DNA from: SAR202 cluster bacterium Casp-Chloro-G3
GTDB taxonomy: Bacteria; Chloroflexota; Dehalococcoidia; Lucifugimonadales; UBA3495
DNA length: 53,070 nt
Reading direction: 5' to 3'
Assembly (NCBI GenBank): GCA_002816715.1
Contig: MUCJ01000038.1
Location: 1-53,070 of the forward strand
Made by a program: the position numbers and the translations under genes. Below are positions 8,241 through 17,364 of the stretch, piece by piece. Under the pieces are notes generated by a model. That model was not told the DNA's origin. It ran no database searches and saw only the letters and a list, made by a program, of their open reading frames with translations. Positions within the stretch are counted from its first letter, which is position 1. Every line of letters begins with the position of its first letter.

Positions 8241-8447
8241 TGCATGAGCCATCCCGAATTCTCCGGCCAGATTGTGGATTGTGGATGATCCTAACAAGTC
8301 GCAGGAGATAACTCCCTCTCCCTCAATGGGAGAGGGTTGGGGTGAGGGTGATTCCCCCTCCCTCTAACTCCCTCCCACTAGGGGAGGGAGGACAGCCTAT
8401 CGATGCAGAGGGCATTCCTTCTTGCCTAAATTCGTGATGACTCATGT
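8241..8447. repeat. Miniature inverted-repeat element, family 2, copy A (upstream of M42 peptidase)
   Basis: The left end TGCATGAGCCATCCCGAATT (8241-8260) is the imperfect inverted match of the right end AAATTCGTGATGACTCATGTA (8428-8448). The interior carries two GC-rich palindromes (CCCTCTCC/GGAGAGGG near 8312-8337 and CCCTCCC/GGGAGGG near 8370-8392). The subterminal stretch GCAGAGGGCATTCCTTCTTG is shared with copy B at 9616-9919. No coding potential. Confidence 0.7.
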
Positions 8448-8465
8448 ATGTTTGTCTGGTCTTGT

Positions 8466-8471
8466 TATAAT
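8466..8471 (+). promoter_or_regulatory. Perfect -10 box for the M42 peptidase gene
   Basis: TATAAT lies 24 bases before the ATG at 8496 and just outside the right tip of the miniature element. No convincing -35 hexamer stands 16-18 bases upstream, where the element tip CTCATGTA ends. An element insertion may therefore have replaced the original upstream promoter half. Confidence 0.45.
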
Positions 8472-8495
8472 TCGACCAGATTATTGCAGGACTGA

Positions 8496-9602
8496 ATGAT
8501 TATGGATGTGAATAAAGGGCAAGCCCTGGATTACCTGTCGCGGTTGGGCAGCCAACCAGCCACCTCCTTCTATGAGTCTGGAGTGGTGGCGACCATCAAG
8601 GCTATCCTCGCCGAATCTGGCGTTGACTACCGCGTTGATGACTACGGCAACATTATCGCCAAACTGTCCGGGCAGGCTGGCTCATCAGATACAATCCCGC
8701 CCATCGCCTTCGTCGCCCATATGGACCATCCTGGGTTCGAGGCAGTGGCCGTAGACGGCGACTATCTAGTGGGCAAGGCGGCTGGCGGGATACCGGCGGG
8801 CAGCTTTGCGGCTGGTGTGCCGCTGCAAGTTATTTTGGAAGACGGTCAGCGTCTGAAGGCGGTTACCGCTGGGCGATACGGCCACGAAGCCGACCGGCAG
8901 GTGCTGATACAGCTAGCTGAACCCCAGACAGTCTCCTTGCCGTGCTCGGTGGTGTTTGACCTGATGGACTTTCAACTGGATGGCGAATACATTCGTATGC
9001 GCGCTCTGGACGACCTGGCCGGTTGTGGCAGTATCCTGGCCGCCCTGTCGGTTTTGTCGCGACAGCCCGCGCCTGGTGACGTTTATGGTGTGTTCACCCG
9101 CGCTGAAGAGGTGGGTCTGGTGGGCGCTAGAGTCATGGGCGAAGCCCGAACTCTGCCGGAGAACACCCTGGTGGTGTCTTTGGAGTCCAGTCGCACCTTG
9201 CCTGGGGCGGAAATTGGCAACGGGCCGGTGATTCGCGTGGGCGATGCCGGGTTCACCTTCAACGCCGACGCTGAGTCGGCGTTAATCAAGGCTAGAGAAA
9301 CGCTGCAAGCCCGACCGGAGGGATTTAAGGTGCAGCGGCAGTTAATGAGCGGCGGCACCTGCGAGGCCAGCGCCTTCGCTCTGTACGGCTACCGCACGAC
9401 GGGAATCGCCTTTCCCCTGGGCAATTACCACAACGGCGCGCCCGAAGACAAAATCGCGGCTGAGTACATTCATCAGGATGACTTTTTTGGGGGCATTGAG
9501 TTAATCGCGGAGGCTGCGCTTAGTGTCTCTGAACGGGGAGATACCGCCTTCCGGCGTCGTCTGGGTGACCTGTCCGAAGAGTTGCGGAGCAGGTTGGTTT
9601 AG
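8496..9602 (+). CDS. M42-family metallopeptidase (glutamyl aminopeptidase/FrvX-like)
   Basis: The 368-residue protein carries the di-metal ligand pattern of clan MH/M42 peptidases: AHMDHPG (first His, about residue 76), RALDDLAG (bridging Asp), TRAEEVGLVGA (catalytic and ligand Glu pair), LESSR (third ligand, Glu rather than the more usual Asp) and a late NYHNG histidine. The family forms large oligomers that remove N-terminal residues from short peptides in the cytoplasm; related members act on amidated substrates. A glutamate in the fourth ligand position is worth noting but also occurs in M20/M28 relatives. The gene is isolated, with a related miniature element on each side. Confidence 0.85.
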   Translation: MIMDVNKGQALDYLSRLGSQPATSFYESGVVATIKAILAESGVDYRVDDYGNIIAKLSGQAGSSDTIPPIAFVAHMDHPGFEAVAVDGDYLVGKAAGGIPAGSFAAGVPLQVILEDGQRLKAVTAGRYGHEADRQVLIQLAEPQTVSLPCSVVFDLMDFQLDGEYIRMRALDDLAGCGSILAALSVLSRQPAPGDVYGVFTRAEEVGLVGARVMGEARTLPENTLVVSLESSRTLPGAEIGNGPVIRVGDAGFTFNADAESALIKARETLQARPEGFKVQRQLMSGGTCEASAFALYGYRTTGIAFPLGNYHNGAPEDKIAAEYIHQDDFFGGIELIAEAALSVSERGDTAFRRRLGDLSEELRSRLV

Positions 9603-9615
9603 AGGGTGTCCATAA

Positions 9616-9919
9616 CATGAGTCATCCCGAAATTTCTGGTTAGACGGTAGGCCAGTGGGTCAACCGGCTAAGGCGAGATGCCAGACACCTGATCATGAGC
9701 GGCTATCTTACTCGTCGTTCCGGCGGAAGCCGGAACCCAGGCACCCAACCTCTGCATAAATGTCACCCCATTGGGGGTGGGTTTTTCGATTAGTGAGGTC
9801 TTCTCCCTTCTCGCCAGTAGAAAGACACAGGACTGACGTTCTGGATTCCGGCTTTCGCCGGAACGACGGAGGTAATGCAGAGGGCGTTCCTTCTTGCCTA
9901 AATTCGGGATGTCTCAGGT
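9616..9919. repeat. Miniature inverted-repeat element, family 2, copy B, containing a REPIN-like doublet
   Basis: This fills most of the 337-base gap between the M42 gene and sucD. The left end ACATGAGTCATCCCGAAATTT (about 9616-9636) inversely matches the right end AAATTCGGGATGTCTCAGGT (about 9900-9919). Inside, TCGTTCCGGCGGAAGCCGGA (starting 9715) and its inverted partner GGATTCCGGCTTTCGCCGGA (starting 9843) form two facing REP-like palindromes about 100 bases apart. No gene is visible. Confidence 0.7.
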
Positions 9920-9939
9920 AAAGAGGGAGTGCAAAAGCG

Positions 9940-10824
9940 TCACCCCATCGCCTGTAGCATTTGCTGAGCCGTAACGCCAATGTCGGCGGGCGTGGGGATG
10001 ATTGTCGCTCCGGCTTCCCGCAACGCCTTTACCTTGGACGCGGCGGTGGCGCTCTCTCCGGTGATGATGGCCCCGGCATGTCCCATGCGCTTGCCGGGAG
10101 GCGCGGTGGCCCCCACAATCAGCGCACACACCGGCTTGTTCATCTTCTCCCCAATGAACGCGGCGGCTTCCTGTTCCATATTTCCGCCAATCTCGCCAAT
10201 AAAGACCACCATGTCGGTGTCGGGGTCGTCGTTGTAGAGGCCCAGAATTTCGACAAAGCTGGTGCCGATGATGGGGTCGCCGCCAATACCCACGCAACTG
10301 GACTGGCCGATGCCCAGGGCGGTTAGCTGTCCTACGGCCTCATAGGTCAGGGTTCCACTGCGGGACACTACGCCCACCCGTCCGGGCATATGAATCGCTC
10401 CGGGCATGATGCCCACTTTGCACTGCGCTCCCGGGTTGATCATTCCCGGACAGTTGGGGCCAATCAGCCGCACCGGTTTGTTTTCAATATAGCGGGCCAC
10501 CTTGACCATGTCCTGCACCGGCACGCCCTCAGTGATGCAGGCGATCAGCGGCACGCCGGCGTCAACCGACTCGGCGATGGCGTCGGCGGCAAAGGGGGGC
10601 GGCACAAAGATCAGCGACACGTTGGCCCCGGCCCGCGCCACGGCTTCTGCCACCGAGTCGTAGACTGGCACCTCGTCGTCAAAAAGCTGCCCGCCCTTGC
10701 CTGGGGTGACCCCCGCCACCACCTTGGTGCCGTAGGCCATGCAGGCCCGAGCGTGGAAGCTGCCTTCTTTGCCGGTGATGCCCTGCACCATAATGCGGGA
10801 GTCTTGATTCAATAGTATGCCCAT
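9940..10824 (-). CDS. sucD: Succinate-CoA ligase (ADP/GDP-forming) alpha subunit
   Basis: The 294-residue protein opens with [40 protein letters not shown], the CoA-binding Rossmann domain of SucD. It contains [13 protein letters not shown] and [11 protein letters not shown] in the ligase domain. The active-site histidine that is phosphorylated lies in KRMGHAGAI (about His249). With SucC it converts succinyl-CoA, phosphate and NDP to succinate, CoA and NTP in the TCA cycle. It is downstream of sucC on the same strand. The 128-base space between them holds a palindromic repeat, unusual for a sucCD pair, which could act as an mRNA-processing or attenuation point. Confidence 0.96.
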   Translation of the reverse strand: MGILLNQDSRIMVQGITGKEGSFHARACMAYGTKVVAGVTPGKGGQLFDDEVPVYDSVAEAVARAGANVSLIFVPPPFAADAIAESVDAGVPLIACITEGVPVQDMVKVARYIENKPVRLIGPNCPGMINPGAQCKVGIMPGAIHMPGRVGVVSRSGTLTYEAVGQLTALGIGQSSCVGIGGDPIIGTSFVEILGLYNDDPDTDMVVFIGEIGGNMEQEAAAFIGEKMNKPVCALIVGATAPPGKRMGHAGAIITGESATAASKVKALREAGATIIPTPADIGVTAQQMLQAMG

Positions 10825-10847
10825 GCTGGCGACGCTCCTAATTTATC

Positions 10848-10936
10848 TTCGCTGACGGCATCCTCTCCCCTTGTGGCAGAGGACTGAGGTGAGGGGTACC
10901 ACCCTCATTCCAACCTTCCCCATTGATCGGGGAAGG
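10848..10936. repeat. Palindromic repeat (family 1 core) inside the sucC-sucD spacer
   Basis: The core GACGGCATCCTCTCCCC, the arm GAGGTGAGGGG and the second arm CCTTCCCC/GGGGAAGG match the family 1 element without its tips. In the minus-strand sucCD transcript it would fold into two adjacent hairpins between the cistrons. Confidence 0.7.
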
Positions 10937-10952
10937 AGCTACTAACCATGTT

Positions 10953-12107
10953 CTAAATGGCCTGTTTGATGGCCTGGGCCGCCTCGGTCAGCGTGTCGGC
11001 GAAGGTTACGTTCAAACCCGACTCACTCAGGATGGACTTGCCTTCCTCCAAATTGGTGCCGAGCATCCGCACCACCAGGGGCAGGTTGGAGTTCCTACGC
11101 TGGTAGGCTATCACCACTCCCCGGGCGGCAACGTCGCAACGCAGAATGCCGCCAAAGACGTTGACCAACACCCGTTTGACCTTGGGGTCGGACAAGATGA
11201 TTTCCACCGCCTGGGCGACTTTTTCGTCGGTGGCGCCGCCGCCCACGTCCAGGAAGTTGGCGGGAGCGGCTCCAGCGGCGTTGGTCACGTCCAGGGTGGC
11301 CATAGCCAGTCCTGCGCCGTTGACCAGACACCCGACATCGCCTTCCAGATTCACGTAGGCAATATCCAGGTCGGCGGCTTCAGCTTCTAGCTGGTCTTCC
11401 TGGCTTCGGTCGCGCAGTTCATGCAGGTCAGCGTGGCGGAACAATGAGTCGTCTTCCAGGTCCATCTTGGCGTCCAAGGCGATTACCTGGCCGTCTCCGG
11501 TGATGATCAGTGGGTTGATCTCCACCAGGGAGCAGTCGTTCTCGACGAATATTTGGTACAGCGAGGTCATGACTTGGGCCGCCGACCGGGCCGCCGCTGG
11601 TTCAATGCCCAACTTCTGCACCAGCCGCCGGGTCTGGAAGGGCATCAGACCCAGAATTGGCTCAATGGGTTCGGTGTGAATGTCCTCGGGTCTGGTGCTG
11701 GAGACTTCTTCAATGTCCATCCCGCCCGCCGCGCTGATGATCATCACCGGCCCTCGGAATCCCCGGTCAATGGTGATGGCGATGTACAGTTCCCGTTTGA
11801 TGTCGGCCAATTCCTCCACCAGGAGCGAATTGACCGGCACTCCGCTGGCGCCGGTCTGGTTGGTGACCAGGTTTTTACCCAGCATCGCTTGAGCCACTTG
11901 CAGGGCCTCGTCTGGTGATTGGACGACTTTCACCCCGCCCACTTTGCCGCGTCCGCCAGCGTGCACCTGGGCCTTCAGCACCGCTTTGCCGCCCATGGCC
12001 TGGGTGGCAGCCTGAGCTTCCTGGGGGCTGCTGGCCACATGGCCCAAGGGGATTTTAATGCCGTAGCGAGAGAGTATCGCTTTGGCCTGATATTCGTGAA
12101 GCTTCAT
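10953..12107 (-). CDS. sucC: Succinate-CoA ligase (ADP/GDP-forming) beta subunit
   Basis: The 384-residue protein is full length. It starts [20 protein letters not shown], typical of the SucC ATP-grasp domain, followed by [17 protein letters not shown] (nucleotide-binding loop), [22 protein letters not shown] (metal-binding Glu/Asp region) and the C-terminal [19 protein letters not shown] and [15 protein letters not shown] blocks. It supplies the nucleotide-binding half of succinyl-CoA synthetase. It is the first gene of a two-gene sucCD unit; the upstream 213-base gap to hflC ends in a hairpin that separates the units. Confidence 0.96.
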   Translation of the reverse strand: MKLHEYQAKAILSRYGIKIPLGHVASSPQEAQAATQAMGGKAVLKAQVHAGGRGKVGGVKVVQSPDEALQVAQAMLGKNLVTNQTGASGVPVNSLLVEELADIKRELYIAITIDRGFRGPVMIISAAGGMDIEEVSSTRPEDIHTEPIEPILGLMPFQTRRLVQKLGIEPAAARSAAQVMTSLYQIFVENDCSLVEINPLIITGDGQVIALDAKMDLEDDSLFRHADLHELRDRSQEDQLEAEAADLDIAYVNLEGDVGCLVNGAGLAMATLDVTNAAGAAPANFLDVGGGATDEKVAQAVEIILSDPKVKRVLVNVFGGILRCDVAARGVVIAYQRRNSNLPLVVRMLGTNLEEGKSILSESGLNVTFADTLTEAAQAIKQAI

Positions 12108-12246
12108 TTGGGCTCCTAGCTCTGACTGGTAGCTTCTCCCGACAAGGGAAAGCAGTCATGCAACCTGGATAAATACGCTAACCTAAAGCATCGTAAATGC
12201 TACTTTGAACCGGCCAATCCGTCAATGCGCTTGTCTTGCAATTGAA

Positions 12247-12276
12247 AGCCCGACTCCACTGGATTGGAGTCGGGCT
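12247..12276 (-). terminator. Hairpin terminator after hflKC
   Basis: AGCCCGACTCCA (12247-12258) pairs perfectly with TGGAGTCGGGCT (12265-12276) across a six-base loop, giving a 12-bp GC-rich stem downstream of the minus-strand hflC stop. The minus-strand tail is only weakly T-rich. Confidence 0.7.
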
Positions 12277-12320
12277 GTAGGTACACCTATACCGCAACAG
12301 TTACGGTTGTGCTTGATACT

Positions 12321-13310
12321 CTAAGGCGCCTCGGTAGAGGGTTCAGCGGGACTGGCTGGCTGAACAGCGTCGTCTGGAACCCCAGGGCCGCCCAGGAAGT
12401 CGAACAGCGGCGTGTCACCGGAGAGGATTAGCGTGTCCTGCCGGCCCAGCACCGTCTGGTAAGCTTCCAAGCTGCGCTGGAATGCGAAGAACTCCGGGTC
12501 CTGGTTCAAGGCGTCGGCCAGGATTTTGATGGACTCGGCTTCACCCTCACCACGTATCTGGTTGGACTGCCGATCGGCCTGGGCCAGGATGATCTCCCGG
12601 TCACGGTTGGCGACGGCGCGGATCTTCAGGTCTTCCTCATCACCCTCAGCCCGGAACCGGGTGGCGATACGGTTCCGCTCGGCCCTCATTCGGTCGTAAA
12701 TACTGGCAGTTACTGAATCTGGGAAGTCGGCCCGCTTCATTCGCACATCGATTATTTCGATGCCAAAGTTTTGCTGGGCAACCCGCCGTCTTACGCCTTC
12801 CAACACCTCAGCCAGGATCTCATTACGAGTGGTTCTCCCTTCAAATAAGGGGAGACCCTCATCGTCTTCAATGGGATTGCCCAGGTCATCCAGTATGGGT
12901 TCCGCACCGATAATTTCAAACCGGTTGCGCAAGGCGACCCGGTCACGTAGCGTTGAGGTGACAATATCTCCCAAACGACTGCGGGCGTTGGTCTCGGTCA
13001 GCAGGGTCTTGCGGAATTGCACCGGGTCAACTATCCGGTACCGCGCGTAGGAGTCAATGACCAGGTTCTGCTTTTCCCGGTCCGGCATGGCAACCGGGGT
13101 TGCGTCGATACGCAGTATTCGCTTGTCCAGGGTGATGGCCAGGTCAACAAATGGCGCTTTGAAGTTGAGGCCCGGTTCAGTTGTGACATTCTTTACTTCA
13201 CCAAAACGGGTAATAATTACCTGCTCGGTCTCGTCGACGATGTAGGTGGCCTGACGTAATACAATCAGCCCAATTATCGCCAACACTAACAATACGACTA
13301 AAGCTTTCAT
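12321..13310 (-). CDS. hflC: HflC, SPFH/band 7 regulator of FtsH protease
   Basis: The 329-residue protein has one N-terminal membrane segment (MKALVVLLVLAIIGLIVL), then YIVDETEQVIITRFGEV, the SPFH/band 7 opening, and a long charged helix with FRAEGDEEDLKIRAVANRDREII and GEGEAESIKILADAL. A Pro/Ala-rich tail follows. HflC and HflK form a large membrane cage that surrounds FtsH and limits its access to membrane substrates. It follows hflK by 48 bases in the same orientation. An insert DDLGNPIEDDEGLPLF in the SPFH domain is acidic and looks like a surface loop. Confidence 0.92.
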   Translation of the reverse strand: MKALVVLLVLAIIGLIVLRQATYIVDETEQVIITRFGEVKNVTTEPGLNFKAPFVDLAITLDKRILRIDATPVAMPDREKQNLVIDSYARYRIVDPVQFRKTLLTETNARSRLGDIVTSTLRDRVALRNRFEIIGAEPILDDLGNPIEDDEGLPLFEGRTTRNEILAEVLEGVRRRVAQQNFGIEIIDVRMKRADFPDSVTASIYDRMRAERNRIATRFRAEGDEEDLKIRAVANRDREIILAQADRQSNQIRGEGEAESIKILADALNQDPEFFAFQRSLEAYQTVLGRQDTLILSGDTPLFDFLGGPGVPDDAVQPASPAEPSTEAP

Positions 13311-13358
13311 TCAAAACTCTCTAAAAAAAACCTTTAAAAAATCTTCCGGGTTTCGGTG

Positions 13359-14438
13359 CTAAGGATTGGGACCCAGGGGCACCGGTGTCAGCTGGCCGTC
13401 GCCGCCCAAAATGAGCACCGTCTGGGCATCGGGCGCCACAACAATTTTAGTGATTCCGGGCAGAATCTCTTCCATTGCCTCCAGGTAGAGCCTTTGCCGG
13501 GTCACTTCTTTGGAGTTCTGGTATTCGTTTAGCACTGAAGTAAACCGGTCAGCTTCACCCTGGGCCTGGGCGATACGCGACTGGCGGAAGGCTTCAGCGC
13601 CTTCTTTGATTCTTTCCGAGTCACCCTCCGCGCGGGGGATGATGTCTGCTTCAAAGGCACGGGCCTGGTTGATTCGGGTGTCTCTTTCCTGGCGAGCGCG
13701 AAGCACATCGTCGAAGGCGTCCCGCACTTCTTCCGGCGCTTTCACGTCCTGAAGCTGGATTGTCTCAATATTGAGGCCGCTGTTATAGGCGTCCATGATT
13801 TCCTGGAGTCTCTCTCTGGTCTGAGTTTCCACTTCTTCCCGGTTACGGACCAGAATGTCATCAATGGAGCGTTGTCCAACCACCAGACGCAACGAGGCTT
13901 CAGCGGCGTCCTTGAGAGTTCGTCCGTCGGGTCTGCCGGCGGGGATGGCTCTATCAGCATCCCCGGGATCGTCTACCCGGAAGAGAAAATCGTTCAGGTC
14001 TTTGATGGTGTATTGGACCACCACCTGCACATCGACAATGTTCAGGTCACCGGAAATCATCAACGCTTCATCGGGGAAGGGGACTGCTCCTCCGCCAATG
14101 CTGCCACGGAACCCCAACTCCATACGACGGGTTTCAGTAATCAGCACCACATCTTTCTGGCCAATGGGTCCGGGCCACCACCATTTCAAGCCTTCCTGGT
14201 CTACCGGGGCACCCTGTACCGCGCCAAAGAGCCTCAGGGAGGCGGCTTGACCGGGACCAACGGTGTAGATTCCGGTTGCCAGCCAGATCACGGCGATAAT
14301 GCCAATGGCTCCAAATACCAGCAGGCCAATGCCGCCGCCGCCGAAGCGTGCGGTAATCTTGGCCATTGCTCCGCGAAGTTGGTTCAGTATCTGGTCAAAG
14401 TCCATCTCAGGTTGGCGGGGTCCACCGGGTGGGTACAT
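13359..14438 (-). CDS. hflK: HflK, SPFH/band 7 regulator of FtsH protease
   Basis: The 359-residue protein has a short Gly/Pro-rich N-terminus (MYPPGGPRQPEMDFDQIL), one membrane helix (about residues 38-58, IGLLVFGAIGIIAVIWLATGI) and TVGPGQAASLRLFGAVQG, the HflK band 7 start. The coiled-coil part ends with EADRFTSVLNEYQNSKEVTRQRLYLEAMEEILPGITKIVV, a HflK signature. AAAGG lies upstream of the ATG. hflK is first in the hflK-hflC unit. Its partner protease gene ftsH lies nearby at 15113-17107 in the same orientation but in a separate unit. Confidence 0.93.
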   Translation of the reverse strand: MYPPGGPRQPEMDFDQILNQLRGAMAKITARFGGGGIGLLVFGAIGIIAVIWLATGIYTVGPGQAASLRLFGAVQGAPVDQEGLKWWWPGPIGQKDVVLITETRRMELGFRGSIGGGAVPFPDEALMISGDLNIVDVQVVVQYTIKDLNDFLFRVDDPGDADRAIPAGRPDGRTLKDAAEASLRLVVGQRSIDDILVRNREEVETQTRERLQEIMDAYNSGLNIETIQLQDVKAPEEVRDAFDDVLRARQERDTRINQARAFEADIIPRAEGDSERIKEGAEAFRQSRIAQAQGEADRFTSVLNEYQNSKEVTRQRLYLEAMEEILPGITKIVVAPDAQTVLILGGDGQLTPVPLGPNP

Positions 14439-14622
14439 ATTTTTTTCCTTTATATCCCTTGATTTTGTTTAGGGTTGTGATCTGGTTGGGATAATCTGGT
14501 TAGAATTGCCTTTTGATTCTACCACTATCCTGGTGTTTGCGTACCGTGCCCGCGAGTCAATCCCAGAGTTTTTCGATTCTCACTATTTTCACTATGGAAC
14601 TGTTGGACATTGATTTAGATAT

Positions 14623-14640
14623 GCCCCGACCAGTCGGGGC
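14623..14640. promoter_or_regulatory. GC-rich perfect palindrome between divergent hflK and the 104-aa gene
   Basis: GCCCCGAC-CA-GTCGGGGC is an 8-bp perfect dyad in the divergent intergenic region, 24 bases before the -35 box of the rightward promoter. It may be an operator or a short hairpin; the sequence alone cannot separate these. Confidence 0.4.
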
Positions 14641-14663
14641 GTGTTGAGGCCAATAATTGCAGA

Positions 14664-14693
14664 TTGTCCCGCTGGCGCTGGCGTAGGTATAAT
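14664..14693 (+). promoter_or_regulatory. Sigma-70-type promoter for the 104-aa protein gene
   Basis: TTGTCC (14664-14669) and TATAAT (14688-14693) are separated by 18 bases, giving a predicted transcript start near 14700 and a 5' leader of about 36 bases that contains the ribosome site GAGAGGA (14722-14728). Confidence 0.65.
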
Positions 14694-14735
14694 GTTGGCT
14701 TAGTTCTTGGTTTAGCGTCGCGAGAGGAATGTTTA

Positions 14736-15050
14736 ATGCCAGAATTTGGTCTTACGATAAAGTCTGGAGAAGAAATGACCCGGATTCAAGTTACTTGTCC
14801 CCATCAGAGTGGCTTGATCTACGTGGTTCCGGCCGAGCGAAGCTGGGTGTGTTCCAGTGGGCAGGTGCCGTCTCACGCGCTGGCCGGGTTCTTTGGCGAA
14901 TTGACGCAACTGAAAGACCCCAAGGTGGTGGAGTTGATGCAGTCCTGGGGGATTTACTACCGGCAGTTGCCTTTGGAAAGTGAGCAGGCGGAAGGTGAGC
15001 AAATGGAAAGTGAGCAGACAGAAGCCGAGGAAGGTTTCCCGAGACCGTAG
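14736..15050 (+). CDS. Small soluble protein of unknown function (104 aa)
   Basis: I place the start at ATG 14736, where GAGAGGA lies seven bases upstream; the longer open frame begins inside the promoter. The protein MPEFGLTIKSGEEMTRIQVT has no signal peptide or membrane segment. Two cysteines (TCPHQSG and WVCSSGQ) might bind metal but do not form a standard zinc ribbon. The last 25 residues are a Glu/Gln-rich low-complexity tail (repeats of ESEQ/EGEQ). I do not recognise the family. It lies between hflK and ftsH, is transcribed away from hflK, and ends at a strong shared terminator. A link with FtsH is guilt by position only. Confidence 0.6.
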   Translation: MPEFGLTIKSGEEMTRIQVTCPHQSGLIYVVPAERSWVCSSGQVPSHALAGFFGELTQLKDPKVVELMQSWGIYYRQLPLESEQAEGEQMESEQTEAEEGFPRP

Positions 15051-15068
15051 TTGAAAACACCATCCAAG

Positions 15069-15112
15069 AAATAAAGTCCCCCTCAAAAGCTTATTTGAGG
15101 GGGACTTTATTT
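15069..15112. terminator. Strong bidirectional terminator between the 104-aa gene and ftsH
   Basis: A near-perfect 19-bp stem (AAATAAAGTCCCCCTCAAA with TTTGAGGGGGACTTTATTT) with a short AGCTTA-type loop directly follows the minus-strand ftsH stop and sits 18 bases after the rightward gene. The A/T-rich outer stem gives U-runs on both strands. Confidence 0.9.
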
Positions 15113-17107
15113 CTAGTCGTTGGCCTCGCCGGGGGCCGGGTCCGGCGGGCTGTAGTTTTGGCTGGACAGGGACGGCGCGGGATTAGGAACAATTGGCGGC
15201 TGAGCAGGTCTGGGCGCGTAGGGAGTGGGAGCCTCCGGCGGCTTGACCGGCGTGCCGGGATCGTCCTCAGGACCGTTTGCTCTCAGGTCAAACAGACGGG
15301 TTAGTTCGTCGCCTGATACCGCTTCATGTTCAATCAGGTACTCGGCTATTTGCACCAACTTGGGCTTGCCGTCGGTGAGAATTTGCTGGGCCTGCTGATA
15401 GGCGTGGTTGATCAACTCTTTAACTTCCTGGTCAATCTCCTCGGCTATCCGGTCTCCGTAGTCCCGCTCCTCGCTGAGTTCCCGGCCCAGAAACACCATC
15501 TCCTCGCGTTTGCCGAAGGTGCGCGGCCCCAAGGACTTGCTCATACCGTAGCGTTTGACCATGCCCAGGGCGATCTTGGTGGCCCGTTCAATGTCGTTAC
15601 TGGCGCCGGTGGTCACTTCGTCGAAGATTTGTTCTTCGGCCACCCGACCGCCCATCGTCACCGCCAACATGTCCTCAAACTGGTTTTTGGTCCACAGGTA
15701 ACGGTCTTCTTCCGGCAGCAGGGTGGTGTGTCCGCCCATTTGTCCGCGAGAGATGATAGAAATCTTATGTACCTTGTCTGCGTGGGGCAAGGACCATGCG
15801 ACCAGTGCGTGCCCGGCTTCATGATAGGCCGTCATTTCCTTTTCCCGGGGGTTGATCACTCTGCTCTTGCGTTGCGGCCCGGCAATAACCCGCTCTACCG
15901 CCTCCTCAAATTCGGGCATGTTGATGCTCTTCAGGTTTTTGCGGGCAGCCAGCAGTGCGGCCTCGTTGATCAGATTAGACAGGTCAGCGCCGCTGAATCC
16001 AGGAGTCTCCTTGGCCAGGGTGCCCAGGTTCACCGAAGTGGCGATGGGTTTGCCAGCGGAGTGGACTTTCAGGATGGCCTGTCGCCCGACGACGTCGGGC
16101 AGGTCCAGGGTTACCCGGCGGTCGAAGCGGCCCGGACGCAGCAATGCCGGGTCGAGGATGTCGGGACGGTTGGTGGCGGCGAGGACGATGATATTGGTGT
16201 TGGTCTCGAAGCCGTCCATCTCTACTAGAAGTTGGTTCAGGGTTTGTTCCCGCTCGTCGTGACCGCCGCCCAGTCCGGCACCGCGATGTCGGCCCACTGC
16301 GTCAATCTCATCAACGAACACGATACAAGGGACGTTGCGCTTGGCCTGGTCGAACAAGTCGCGCACTCGGGCCGCGCCGACGCCCACAAACATCTCGACA
16401 AATTCGCTGCCGCTGATGTGGAAGAAGGGTACGCCAGCTTCCCCGGCCACCGCCCTGGCCAGCAGGGTCTTACCGGTGCCGGGAGATCCAACCAGCAGCA
16501 CTCCCTTGGGAATGCGCGCGCCCAGAGCTAGGAACCGCTCCGGGTATTTGAGGAACTCCACCACTTCTTCCAACTCAATCTTGGCTTCATCTACGCCAGC
16601 AACGTCGTTGAAAGTAACCGTAGGCCGGTTAAAGGGCATCATCTTGGCCTTGCTGCGGCCAAAGCTCATGGTCTGGTTGTTGCTGCCCTGGGCCTGGCGC
16701 ATCATAAACAGGATCAGGCCGCCAAAGAAGATCAGCGGTAGGAAATTGAGCAGTATTCCGAAGAGGCTGCCCAACCCACCCGATCCTTTGAAGTATACCT
16801 GGACTCCCTGGGAGCCGATCTCTACTCCGTTGTCTGCCAGCACACTTACTAGGTCGGTCTGCTCGCCCATTTGGCTGGTGGACTGGCGGACGGGAATTCC
16901 CTCACTCACCCTGGGGTAGATGGTGAGCTTCTGGCCTTCGACCACAATTCTACTAATCTGGCGGTTTTTCGCCATTTCAATGACTTCTGTGAAATCCAAT
17001 TCGTTGCTGGCACCAAAAGTAGGGATCATGGTGTAGAAGATGACAATCACCCCAATGATAATCAGCAGGTAAACCAAGCTATTTCGTAGCCAGCGATTGT
17101 TTGCCAT
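15113..17107 (-). CDS. ftsH: ATP-dependent zinc metalloprotease FtsH
   Basis: The 664-residue protein has two N-terminal membrane helices (about 10-30 and 112-136) around a small extracytoplasmic domain. An AAA+ module follows with Walker A GSPGTGKT (207-214), Walker [12 protein letters not shown] and the second region of homology [20 protein letters not shown]. The M41 protease domain has the zinc motif HEAGH (about 430). The C-terminal 60 residues are a Pro-rich tail. It degrades misfolded membrane proteins and short-lived regulators, normally held in complex with HflK/HflC, whose genes are just downstream. Length and motifs are typical. Confidence 0.97.
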   Translation of the reverse strand: MANNRWLRNSLVYLLIIIGVIVIFYTMIPTFGASNELDFTEVIEMAKNRQISRIVVEGQKLTIYPRVSEGIPVRQSTSQMGEQTDLVSVLADNGVEIGSQGVQVYFKGSGGLGSLFGILLNFLPLIFFGGLILFMMRQAQGSNNQTMSFGRSKAKMMPFNRPTVTFNDVAGVDEAKIELEEVVEFLKYPERFLALGARIPKGVLLVGSPGTGKTLLARAVAGEAGVPFFHISGSEFVEMFVGVGAARVRDLFDQAKRNVPCIVFVDEIDAVGRHRGAGLGGGHDEREQTLNQLLVEMDGFETNTNIIVLAATNRPDILDPALLRPGRFDRRVTLDLPDVVGRQAILKVHSAGKPIATSVNLGTLAKETPGFSGADLSNLINEAALLAARKNLKSINMPEFEEAVERVIAGPQRKSRVINPREKEMTAYHEAGHALVAWSLPHADKVHKISIISRGQMGGHTTLLPEEDRYLWTKNQFEDMLAVTMGGRVAEEQIFDEVTTGASNDIERATKIALGMVKRYGMSKSLGPRTFGKREEMVFLGRELSEERDYGDRIAEEIDQEVKELINHAYQQAQQILTDGKPKLVQIAEYLIEHEAVSGDELTRLFDLRANGPEDDPGTPVKPPEAPTPYAPRPAQPPIVPNPAPSLSSQNYSPPDPAPGEAND

Positions 17108-17220
17108 ATGTGCCTCTGCGCTGCCCTACCGGCGAACCGATACGATGCTCATTTTATATATTAAATGAGCGTAGGAGAAAAAGCAAAATGACCGTGTCCC
17201 AGGGTATTGGTTCAGTTTGG

Positions 17221-17252
17221 TTCTCGTCATTCCGGCGCAAGCCGGAATCCAT
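17221..17252. repeat. Single REP-like palindrome
   Basis: TTCTCGTCATTCCGGCGCAAGCCGGAATCC is one arm of the same REP-like type found as a facing pair at 9712-9869. It lies in the 257-base gap upstream of ftsH, which holds no gene. Confidence 0.7.
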
Positions 17253-17364
17253 CCGAGCATATCAACCGTCTGTGGGATAAACGGAGTCCCATTACTGATC
17301 CAGCAAACTTCATCACTACCGTGCCTCAGTCCTAGCTCAGTCCTAGCCCAATCCTAGCTCAGGC

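Noticed and set aside
9712-9869. Transfer RNA or structured RNA gene
   Set aside because: The hairpins are REP-like palindromes with no tRNA arms, and related copies occur elsewhere in the window.
15326-16228. 300-residue plus-strand frame opposite ftsH
   Set aside because: Shadow of the ftsH coding sequence; composition is His/Gln/Gly-rich as expected from antisense codons.
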